Source: CAZAYP01 sp964489425 [NCBI: uncultured Verrucomicrobiota bacterium] (lineage in GTDB: Bacteria > Verrucomicrobiota > Kiritimatiellia > RZYC01). Taken from it: DNA of 64,000 nt. Location of the stretch: NCBI GenBank assembly GCA_964489425.1, contig CAZAYP010000005.1, positions 1 to 64,000 on the forward strand. Reading direction: 5' to 3'. The notes under the pieces are model-generated. The model had not been told where the DNA came from, did not search any database, and saw nothing but the letters and a program-made list of their open reading frames with translations. This document shows positions 1-6,857 of the stretch, piece by piece; positions within the stretch are counted from its first letter, which is position 1, and each line of letters starts with the position of its first letter. The translations under genes were made by a program, and so were the position numbers.

Positions 1-27
1 GCCGGCGGCCACGGCGGCGGCGCCGCG

Positions 28-639
28 CTAGGCGCCGGGCCCGGCCGCAACCTCCGGCGACGCGGCCCGGCGGTAGATCAACAGCCGCGTGCGGCCGTAG
101 GCCTTGTCTTTGAGCTGGTCCCAGCCGGCCCTGGCGGCCACCAGCTCGTCCACGCCCAGCTCAAACACCAGCATCCCGTCCGCAGCCAGCCAGCCCGCAT
201 TCTTTTCCAGCAGTTCCAGCAGGCGGTCAAGGGCTGGGCGCCCGCCGCCGTCGGCGCGCGGATCGGCATACGGCGGGTCGGCGTACACCAAGTCGAACGG
301 GATGGGCGGCGGCGGGCCGGCGAGGAAGCGCCAGGCGTCGGCACGCACCACGCGGAACTCGCCCGCCGACGCCACCCCGACCAGGCGCCGCAGGTTGTCC
401 TGCAGCGCCGCCAGGGCGGCCGACTGCTGTTCCACCCACCAGACCACGGGCGCGCCGCGGCTCAAGGCCTCCAGGCCCACGGCGCCCGTGCCGGCAAACA
501 AGTCCAGCACGCGCGCGCCCGGCACATGCGCGGCCACCATGGAAAACAACGCCGACCGCACCATGTCCTGCGTCGGCCGCAGGCCGGCGCGGGGCACGGT
601 CAAGATCCGGCTTCGCAAACGTCCGCCCGTGATGCGCAT
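28..639 (-). CDS. rsmD: 16S rRNA (guanine966-N2)-methyltransferase RsmD
   Basis: Predicted SAM-dependent methyltransferase that modifies G966 of 16S rRNA during 30S assembly in the cytoplasm. The 203-aa protein has the usual family length. It opens with MRITGGRLRSR, has the SAM-binding motif LDLFAGTGAVGLEALSRGA near residue 45 and the catalytic DPPY motif (VYADPPYADP) near residue 120. The ATG start is unambiguous because the family begins exactly here. It is divergent from the CoA-transferase gene across a 124-bp gap in which I see only a weak -10-like TAGCAT (713-718). The C-terminal tail is short and non-conserved. Function is assigned from family motifs with high confidence. Confidence 0.93.
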   Translation of the reverse strand: MRITGGRLRSRILTVPRAGLRPTQDMVRSALFSMVAAHVPGARVLDLFAGTGAVGLEALSRGAPVVWWVEQQSAALAALQDNLRRLVGVASAGEFRVVRADAWRFLAGPPPPIPFDLVYADPPYADPRADGGGRPALDRLLELLEKNAGWLAADGMLVFELGVDELVAARAGWDQLKDKAYGRTRLLIYRRAASPEVAAGPGA

Positions 640-763
640 GCTGAGGTTGTGCCATGTTCCGGCCGCCGCGGCGAGGCAAATCCGGGGCTGGCGTCCCGGG
701 GCGGCGCTGTGCTAGCATGCCCGGCATGGAGACGCGGCAGGCGACATCGCAACCCAGGCAGGC

Positions 764-2074
764 ATGACCATGGATTATTTTGCGGAATACAGGCGCAAGC
801 TGACCACGCCGGAGGCGGCCGTGGCCGGGATCCCCAGCGGCGGGGTGGTGGTGTACGGCATGAGCGTGGCCCAGCCGCCGGCCCTGCTGGCGGCCATCGC
901 CGCGCGCGCGCGGGCTGACGACGTGCGCGACCTGACCGTGTACGCGTTCCTGCCGCTCGCCCACGCGCGCGAAACCATCCTGGACCCGTTCCTGGTGGAT
1001 AACATCCGCCACCGCTCGTGGTTCGTGACCGAGGCGGACCGCGGCATGGTCACCGCCGGCTTGAATTATTTCGTGCCCTGTTTCCTGCACCAGATCCCGC
1101 GCCTGTGCCGGGACTACCTCAAGATCGACGGCACCCTGACCACGGTCTCGCCCATGGACAAGGCCGGCTTTTTCACGTTCGGGACGGCCAACGACTACAC
1201 CGCCACCGCCGCGCGCCATGCCCGGCACCTGGTGGTGGAGGTGAACGAGAACATGCCGCGCGTGTTCGGCGACTCCCTGCTGCACATCTCGGAAGTGGAT
1301 GCCGTGGTGGAAAACCACGTGCCCCTGCTGGAGACCAAGCCGCCGGCGCCGCGGCCGGAAGACGAGATCATCGGGCAGCACCTCGCCGAGCTGGTCCCGG
1401 ACGGCGCCACGCTCCAGCTGGGCATCGGGGGCCTGCCCAACGCCGTGGCGCGCCATCTCGGCGGCCGCCGCGACCTGGGCATCCACACCGAAATGCTCAA
1501 CCGCGGCCTCGTGGACCTGATCCAGTCGGGCGCGGCCACGGGCCAGCGCAAAAACCTGCACCCGCGCCAGCACGTGTTCACCACGGCGTTCGGCAACCAG
1601 GCCATGTACGCGTTCATGCACGACAACCCCAGCATCGCCAGCTTCCCGGCCGACTACGTCGCCGACCCGGGGATCATCGCCCGCAACGACAACATGATCT
1701 CCATCAACAGCATCGTGGAGGTGGACCTGGCGGGGCAGGTGAACGCCGAGTCCATCCGCGGCGCGCAGTTCAGCGGCGCCGGCGGCCAACTGGACTTCGT
1801 GCGCGGGGCGTTCATGTCCCGCGGCGGCAAGTCGATCCTGGCCTTTTACTCCACGGCCAAGCAGGGCACGGTGTCGCGCGTGGTCCCGCGCCTGCCGGAA
1901 GGCGCCATGGTCACCACGCCGCGCGGGGACGTGCACTACCTGGCCACCGAGTTCGGGGTGGTGGATCTCAAGGGTAAAGACACCCGCGAGCGCGCCCTGG
2001 CGATCATCGCCCTGGCCGACCCGCGGTTCCGCGATGACCTGCTGAAAGAAGCGGAAGCCATGTTTCTGATTTAG
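764..2074 (+). CDS. acetyl-CoA hydrolase/transferase family CoA-transferase
   Basis: Predicted class-I CoA-transferase of the 4-hydroxybutyrate/butyryl-CoA:acetate CoA-transferase type, moving CoA between short acyl groups in fermentative metabolism. The 436-aa length fits the family. The segment LGIHTEML (near residue 242) carries the conserved GxHTEM glutamate that forms the covalent CoA thioester intermediate, and the glycine-rich SGAGGQLDFVRGA near residue 340 is typical of the C-terminal domain. Start: ATG at 764, with a second in-frame ATG two codons later; no strong Shine-Dalgarno is visible. Exact substrate (butyrate, succinate, 4-hydroxybutyrate) cannot be told from sequence. No acyl-CoA dehydrogenase lies nearby; an Etf pair sits 58 kb away. 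Confidence 0.88.
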   Translation: MTMDYFAEYRRKLTTPEAAVAGIPSGGVVVYGMSVAQPPALLAAIAARARADDVRDLTVYAFLPLAHARETILDPFLVDNIRHRSWFVTEADRGMVTAGLNYFVPCFLHQIPRLCRDYLKIDGTLTTVSPMDKAGFFTFGTANDYTATAARHARHLVVEVNENMPRVFGDSLLHISEVDAVVENHVPLLETKPPAPRPEDEIIGQHLAELVPDGATLQLGIGGLPNAVARHLGGRRDLGIHTEMLNRGLVDLIQSGAATGQRKNLHPRQHVFTTAFGNQAMYAFMHDNPSIASFPADYVADPGIIARNDNMISINSIVEVDLAGQVNAESIRGAQFSGAGGQLDFVRGAFMSRGGKSILAFYSTAKQGTVSRVVPRLPEGAMVTTPRGDVHYLATEFGVVDLKGKDTRERALAIIALADPRFRDDLLKEAEAMFLI

Positions 2075-2094
2075 CCCACGCGGGAGGATCCATC

Positions 2095-4104
2095 ATGCTG
2101 AAATATATCCAATGGTCCCGGAGCATCTCGGCCAAGTACCAGTGGCTGCTGCTGCCGACCATGGCGCTGGTGCTGGCGGCCTTCGGGCTCTACGTGGCCT
2201 ACCTCGAGCGGCAGCGGGCCATGGCGGCCAACTGGGAAATGGCCGACATCCTCACCCGCAAAACCAACGCCGCCCTCATCAACTGGATCAAGGAGCAGAT
2301 CCGCCTCGCGGAAACCATCGCCGCGGATCCGCGCATCGTGGCGGCGTGCCGGGAACCGACCAATGCCACGGCGCGTGCCGCCGCCCAGGTGTACCTGGAC
2401 GCCATGCACCAGCGCTATCCCTACAACGAGAACCTGCCCATCGCCATTCGCCTGGCGGATGACCAATCCTTCCCGCTGCCGGCCGGCGACCGCACCGTGA
2501 CCATCAAGAACGGCAACTTCTTCCTGGACACCGTGGAGGGCAAAACCCTCGGCAAGTGCGGGCCGCATTTCAGCTACATCCAGGCCGTGTTCGGCGGCCA
2601 ACCCTATTTCATCTGCGAGGTGTATCCCAGTATCCTGCGCGGCAACCCCATCTTCGTGGTGGCGGCGCCAGTGCGCCAGGACGGCGCGGTCATCGGCGTG
2701 GCCGTGGTGGCGCCGCGCATGGACTTCTTCACCCAGGCGTTCGTGGAAGACTGCCGGGTCGGCCGCACCGGCTTCATGGTCATGGTGGACGAGCGCGGCA
2801 TGATCATCTCCCACCCCGAGAAAGACTTGATCCTGAACACCAACGCCCAAGCCAAGGTGGCGGACGTTATGCAGCAGATTCAAGCCGGCCGGGTACGGTT
2901 CCAGGCGGTGTTCGACGGCCGGATCAAGGACTATTCCGTGGCCCGCTTCACCTCCGACGACTTTAACATCCTGCACGACTGGTACCTCGTGTTCGGCCGC
3001 GAGCACGCGGAGATCGTCGCCGAGGCGGGCGAGTTCCTCAAGCGGGTGTTCCTCTGCCTGGCGTTCCTGGCGGTGCTGCTGGGGTTGCTGACCTACGCGC
3101 TCACCCGCATCATCGTCTCCCGCCCCCTGGGCCGCCTGACGGCCGTGGCCCACCGCGTGGCCGGCGGCGACCTCGCCCAGGAGGCCGCCTGCGGCGGCCG
3201 CTGCGACGAGATCGGCGTGCTGTGCCAGGCCCTGAACGGCATGACCGCCAGCCTCCGCCGCCAGACCCGCCACATCCGCGAAGCGGTCGACGTGCTGGAA
3301 TCCTCCACCACCCAGATCACGGAAACGTCCCAGCGCCAGGAAAGCGTGATCCGCGCCAACAACGCGTCCACCCACCAGGTGGCGGCCGCGGTGAACGAAA
3401 TCTCAGCCACGGCCAAGGACCTGGTCCAGACCATGAAAACCGTCCAGGCCGGGTCCTCCACCACGGCCGCCCTGGCCGACACCGGCCGCGGCAGCCTCGC
3501 CCTGATGGACGAGTCCATGCGCGTGCTGGACGCCGCCACCCGCGACATTTCCGGCCGCCTGGCCCAGATCGCCGACAAGGCCGGCAGCATCGGCAGCGTG
3601 GTCAACACCATCGCCAAGGTCTCGGACCAGACCAACCTGCTGTCCCTCAACGCGTCGATCGAAGCCGAGAAAGCCGGCGCCTACGGCAAGGGATTCTCGG
3701 TGGTCGCGCGCGAGATCCGCCGCCTGGCGGACCAGACCGCCAGCTCGACCCAGCACATTGCCCAGACCACCCAGGCCATGCAGCAGGCCGTGTCCGCGGG
3801 CGTCATGGAGATGGACAAGTTCGCCGGCGAGGTCCGGCGCAACGTGGCGACCGTCGAGCAGATCCACGGCCAGTTGCTCAAGATCATCGGCCAGGTCCAG
3901 GAACTGGCGCCCCAGTTCAGCATGGTGAACGACGGCATGCAGGCGCAATCGGATGGCGCCGGCCACATCAGCACCGCCATGGCGCAGCTCAGCGCCGGGG
4001 CGCAGCAGTCGGCCGAATCGCTCGATCAGCTCAACCAGGCTACCCGCCAGGTACGGGCGGCGGCCCTGAACCTGAAGCAGGAGCTCGATCGCTTCAAGAT
4101 CTAG
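2095..4104 (+). CDS. methyl-accepting chemotaxis protein with extracytoplasmic Cache domain
   Basis: Membrane chemoreceptor of 669 aa. TM1 is at about residues 17-37, followed by a 280-residue extracytoplasmic double-Cache-type sensor, TM2 at about 317-336, and a HAMP domain (starting SRPLGRLTAVAHRVAGGDL). A long cytoplasmic coiled coil carries the signalling hairpin tip around residue 515 (NLLSLNASIEAEKAGAYGKG), expected to contact CheA/CheW. The hairpin reads AEKAGAYGKGFSVVA where most receptors have AARAGExGRGFAVVA. A GGAGG Shine-Dalgarno sits 6 bases before the ATG. No other che genes are in the window, so this looks like an orphan receptor gene. Its Cache sensor resembles in architecture the one fused to the Ser/Thr kinase at 6858-9056. 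Confidence 0.92.
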   Translation: MLKYIQWSRSISAKYQWLLLPTMALVLAAFGLYVAYLERQRAMAANWEMADILTRKTNAALINWIKEQIRLAETIAADPRIVAACREPTNATARAAAQVYLDAMHQRYPYNENLPIAIRLADDQSFPLPAGDRTVTIKNGNFFLDTVEGKTLGKCGPHFSYIQAVFGGQPYFICEVYPSILRGNPIFVVAAPVRQDGAVIGVAVVAPRMDFFTQAFVEDCRVGRTGFMVMVDERGMIISHPEKDLILNTNAQAKVADVMQQIQAGRVRFQAVFDGRIKDYSVARFTSDDFNILHDWYLVFGREHAEIVAEAGEFLKRVFLCLAFLAVLLGLLTYALTRIIVSRPLGRLTAVAHRVAGGDLAQEAACGGRCDEIGVLCQALNGMTASLRRQTRHIREAVDVLESSTTQITETSQRQESVIRANNASTHQVAAAVNEISATAKDLVQTMKTVQAGSSTTAALADTGRGSLALMDESMRVLDAATRDISGRLAQIADKAGSIGSVVNTIAKVSDQTNLLSLNASIEAEKAGAYGKGFSVVAREIRRLADQTASSTQHIAQTTQAMQQAVSAGVMEMDKFAGEVRRNVATVEQIHGQLLKIIGQVQELAPQFSMVNDGMQAQSDGAGHISTAMAQLSAGAQQSAESLDQLNQATRQVRAAALNLKQELDRFKI

Positions 4105-4117
4105 CGCGGCCGGCTAG
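4101..4117. terminator. short inverted repeat holding both stop codons of convergent genes
   Basis: CTAGC and GCTAG flank a GCGGCCG core between the chemoreceptor and DUF1015 genes. The TAG stops of both convergent genes lie in the arms. It may act as a weak bidirectional hairpin; there is no T-run. Confidence 0.3.
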
Positions 4118-5352
4118 GCGTCCAGGCAGCGCGCCACCAGGCCGTCGCGCAGCTTGGGCTCGAACCAGGTCGACTTCGGGGGCATGATCGACCCGCTGTC
4201 CGCGATGGCCATGAGCTGGCCCACGGTGACCGGGTACAAGGCAAACGCCACGCGCATGTCTTCGCCGCAGCGCTTCTCCAGCTCGCGGGTGCCGCGAATG
4301 CCGCCGATGAAGTCGATCCGCTTGTCCGTGCGCGGGTCCTTGATGCCCAGGATGGGATCCAGCAGGTTCTTCTGCAGGATCGACACGTCCAGGCTATTAA
4401 CCGGGTCCTGCGGATCAAAGGTCCCCGGCTTGGGGGTGAGCTGGTACCACGCCCCGTCAAGGAACATGGTGCACTCGTGCAGCTTCCCAGGCTGGGCATT
4501 CTGCGCCTTGGCGACCTCGAAGCGCTCCTTGACCTTGGCCAGGAACGCGGCCGGCTCCAGGCCGTTCAGATCCTTGACCGCCCGGAAGTAGCCAAGAATC
4601 TGCAGCTGGTTGTCCGGGAACATCACGGCCAGGAAATGGTTGTAGGGCTCGCGGCCGGTGTGCGCCGGGTTGCGGGCCCGCCGCATCTGCGCCACGCGGA
4701 ACCCGGCCGCGCTGCGGTGGTGGCCGTCGGCCACGTACAGCGCGTCCACCCCGGTGAACAGCGCCTGTAACTTCTGCACCTCGGCGGCCTGGTCCACCAC
4801 CCACAGGGTGTGGCTGATGCCGTCGGGCGCCTTGAAATCATAGGTTGGCGCCCGGGCGGTGATGGTTTTAACCAGGTCGTCGATCGCGGGCTTGGCGCGG
4901 TACGTGATCATGACCGGCCCGGTGTTGGCGTTGAGGATGTCCGTGTGCATCGCGCGGTCATCTTCCTTGTCCCTGCGGGTGAGCTCGTGTTTCTTGATGC
5001 GATCGGTTTCGTACTCGGCCACGCTGGCGCCGGCCATGACCCCGATCTGCGGGTGGCCGTCCATGATCTGGCGGTAAATATAGAAGCACGGGGTCTGGTC
5101 GCGCGCCATGACGCCGTCAGCCTCGAGCTTCTTGAGGTTGGCGGAGCCTTTCTCGTAGATGGCGGGGCTGTGGGCATCGACCGAGTCGTCGTAGTCTATC
5201 TCGGCGCGGGTCACGTGCAGGAAGCAGATCGGGTTGCCCGCGGCCATGGCGCGCGCTTCCTTGGTGTTCATCACGTCATACGGCGGACTGGAAATCCTGG
5301 CCGCAAGTTCGGGTCGGGGACGTATGCCTTTGAAGGGTTGAATATCCGCCAT
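4114..5352 (-). CDS. DUF1015 family protein
   Basis: Conserved protein of 412 aa, DUF1015 family, of unknown biochemical function and presumably cytoplasmic (no signal peptide or TM). Recognisable features are the N-terminal PFKGIRPRPELAARISSPPYDV stretch (IRP...SPPYDV is a family hallmark) and the central YVADGHHRSAA motif near residue 208, which is the most conserved part of the family. The length is typical. In other bacteria DUF1015 genes often neighbour serine biosynthesis genes (serA/serC), but none is present here. An AGGAG Shine-Dalgarno precedes the ATG. It converges on the chemoreceptor with only 9 bp between the stops. Confidence 0.85.
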   Translation of the reverse strand: MADIQPFKGIRPRPELAARISSPPYDVMNTKEARAMAAGNPICFLHVTRAEIDYDDSVDAHSPAIYEKGSANLKKLEADGVMARDQTPCFYIYRQIMDGHPQIGVMAGASVAEYETDRIKKHELTRRDKEDDRAMHTDILNANTGPVMITYRAKPAIDDLVKTITARAPTYDFKAPDGISHTLWVVDQAAEVQKLQALFTGVDALYVADGHHRSAAGFRVAQMRRARNPAHTGREPYNHFLAVMFPDNQLQILGYFRAVKDLNGLEPAAFLAKVKERFEVAKAQNAQPGKLHECTMFLDGAWYQLTPKPGTFDPQDPVNSLDVSILQKNLLDPILGIKDPRTDKRIDFIGGIRGTRELEKRCGEDMRVAFALYPVTVGQLMAIADSGSIMPPKSTWFEPKLRDGLVARCLDA

Positions 5353-5554
5353 GTCGGGTCTCCTGTTTTATAGTTGCCTGCCTGTCAAATCAAGGGCCCC
5401 GGCCCTCCCGCCGGCCGCCAACAAGGCCGTCCATACTAGCAGGTTGCCGCCCCGACGCAATGATTTACCGGCCCGACATGATTTCCCGGCCGGAAGACCC
5501 GGGGGCGGCAAGCATGCCCATTTCGGTGTCATTAATTATGCGGCAATGCGGGGC
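5353..5554. other. intergenic stretch upstream of the tRNA promoter
   Basis: Non-coding gap between the divergently arranged DUF1015 and tRNA-Leu genes. A TATAAA-like box on the minus strand (5367-5372) exists but is too close to the DUF1015 start to leave room for its ribosome binding site. I see no other structure. Confidence 0.4.
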
Positions 5555-5583
5555 TTGACGCAGCCGCGGGTTTGCGGTAAACA
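5555..5583 (+). promoter_or_regulatory. sigma-70-type promoter of tRNA-Leu
   Basis: TTGACG (5555-5560), a 17-bp spacer and TAAACA (5578-5583) give a good housekeeping promoter. Transcription would start near 5590, about 17 nt before the mature tRNA 5' end. This is inferred from sequence and distance. Confidence 0.7.
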
Positions 5584-5606
5584 AGCAGGCAATGACTGGA
5601 TAGCGT

Positions 5607-5693
5607 GCACCCGTGGTGAAATTGGCATACACGCTAGATTCAGGTTCTAGTGGCCGCAAGGCCGTGGAGGTTCAACTCCTCTCGGGTGCACCA
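5607..5693 (+). tRNA. tRNA-Leu (anticodon CAG)
   Basis: An 87-nt cloverleaf including a genome-encoded CCA end (5691-5693). The acceptor stem GCACCCG/CGGGTGC is perfect. The anticodon stem CTAGA/TCTAG encloses loop TTCAGGT, with anticodon CAG at 5641-5643, reading CUG. The long variable arm (GGCCGCAAGGCC) is the class-II signature expected of tRNA-Leu, and the T-arm loop is TTCAACT. CUG is the dominant leucine codon in this GC-rich genome, so the good promoter upstream makes sense. Transcribed alone. Confidence 0.96.
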
Positions 5694-5782
5694 GTTTTTC
5701 CTCCCTGCGCCGGCCGCGCGCGCGGGATTTCTTGCGCTGCACCGCCTGTCCGTGGTATCGTCGCGGGCAGAAACAGGCGGAC

Positions 5783-6670
5783 ATGAAGGCGGTTATTGTC
5801 GGCTCAACTAGCATCCTGGGACCGGCGCTGCGCAGCGCCTGCTCCGCCGTGGGCGTGGAGGTCGAGGTCATGGATCATCCGGACGTCAACCTCACGCTCC
5901 TGGACGAGGTGCTGAGCAATCTGCCCGAGGCCGACTGGGTGATCCACTGCGCGGACTTCATGGATGAGCTCGAGGCCGAGGACCAGCCGCGCGCGGCCTT
6001 CGCCTGGCACACAGGCAGCTGCGCCAACCTGGCCACGGCCTGCCGGCGCTTCAAGCAGAAGTTCATGATGATCAGCACCCACTACGTGTTTGACGGCAAG
6101 CGGCCCCGGCCTTACGGAGAGAGCAACCGGCCCAGCCCGTTGAACGTCTTCGGCGCCAGCAAGTATGCCGCCGAGCGCGCGGTGCGCTCGGTGGGCGGGG
6201 AATACGTGGTGGTGCGCACCTCGTCGCTGTTCGGCCCCAATGGAACCAACCTGGTGGACCGCCTGGTCACCGCGCTGGTCAAGGCGCGGGAGCCGCTGCG
6301 CCTGCCGCAGGATCGCCAGTTTTCGCCCACCTACACCCGCCACTTTGCCGAGGCCCTGGTGCACCTGCTGCCGCTGCCGGCGCGCGGGCTGCTGCACATC
6401 TCGGCCTCGGGGGCCTGCTCGCCGTTCGAGCTGGCCCGGGAGATTTCCGCGCGGATCGGCATCCAGGCCCCCATCGAGCCGGTGGGGACCGCCGCGCTGC
6501 TCGACAGCTTCCGCTGGCCGGTGTATTCCGTGCTCGACAACAGCCAGTACGAGAAGCTGACCGGGCACCGGGTGCCCACGTGGCAGGACGGCCTGCGCGA
6601 CTATTTCGCGGATTACGGCATTGCGGCCGCGCCGCCTGCCGCCGCGCCCGCCCCGGCCCATGACGGCTGA
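5783..6670 (+). CDS. RmlD-like NAD(P)-dependent sugar reductase homologue, probably non-catalytic
   Basis: Extended short-chain dehydrogenase of the RmlD (dTDP-4-dehydrorhamnose reductase) superfamily, about 295 aa. The Rossmann start MKAVIVGSTSILGPAL replaces the usual GxxGQLG. THYVFDG matches the RmlD STDYVFDG motif, and a proline/alanine-rich tail ends the protein. The catalytic YxxxK motif reads FGASK (codon 6149-6151 is TTC, residue 123), so the tyrosine is Phe; the true RmlD at 57349-58212 keeps YGNTK. I chose ATG 5783 because it begins the Rossmann beta strand and follows AGGCGGA; a longer frame to 5732 adds nothing recognisable. It may be a regulatory, MAT2B-like protein or reduce with altered chemistry. 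A TTGCGC-N18-TATCGT promoter is possible at 5732-5761. Confidence 0.78.
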   Translation: MKAVIVGSTSILGPALRSACSAVGVEVEVMDHPDVNLTLLDEVLSNLPEADWVIHCADFMDELEAEDQPRAAFAWHTGSCANLATACRRFKQKFMMISTHYVFDGKRPRPYGESNRPSPLNVFGASKYAAERAVRSVGGEYVVVRTSSLFGPNGTNLVDRLVTALVKAREPLRLPQDRQFSPTYTRHFAEALVHLLPLPARGLLHISASGACSPFELAREISARIGIQAPIEPVGTAALLDSFRWPVYSVLDNSQYEKLTGHRVPTWQDGLRDYFADYGIAAAPPAAAPAPAHDG

Positions 6671-6699
6671 TACCATTTCCGCATGAGAACAAGCATACG

Positions 6700-6745
6700 A
6701 GCTCCCCTCCTTGGCAAGGAGGGGTGGCCGCAGGCCGGGGTGGTT
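6700..6745 (+). repeat. two-hairpin dispersed repeat, copy 1
   Basis: A first hairpin CCCCTCCTT-GGC-AAGGAGGGG is followed by a second hairpin GGCC-GCA-GGCC and the tail GGGGTGGTT. Copies 2 (6791-6837, minus) and 3 (54055-54100, plus) share this layout with paired base changes in the stems. It is a REP-like non-autonomous palindromic repeat. Confidence 0.8.
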
Positions 6746-6790
6746 GTGGATGGTCCGCGCCCCGATCTCACGGTGGGTGGAACCCGGATG

Positions 6791-6837
6791 AACCGCCCCA
6801 CCCTGCGGGTCCCCCCCGCCTTGAAAAGGCGGGGAGC
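6791..6837 (-). repeat. two-hairpin dispersed repeat, copy 2 (inverted)
   Basis: Read on the minus strand it is AGCTCCCC-like with stem CCCCGCCTT-TTC-AAGGCGGGG, second hairpin ACCC-GCA-GGGT and tail GGGGCGGTT. Compared with copy 1, T:A pairs in stem 1 became G:C and GGCC/GGCC in stem 2 became ACCC/GGGT, so pairing is preserved. Forty-five bases separate it from copy 1, in tail-to-tail inverted orientation. Confidence 0.8.
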
Positions 6838-6857
6838 CCAGACTGGTACCGATCCTC

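Noticed and set aside
5367-5393. TATAAA and AATCAA-type boxes as promoter for the DUF1015 gene
   Set aside because: Spacing is 15 bp and transcription would start inside the Shine-Dalgarno.
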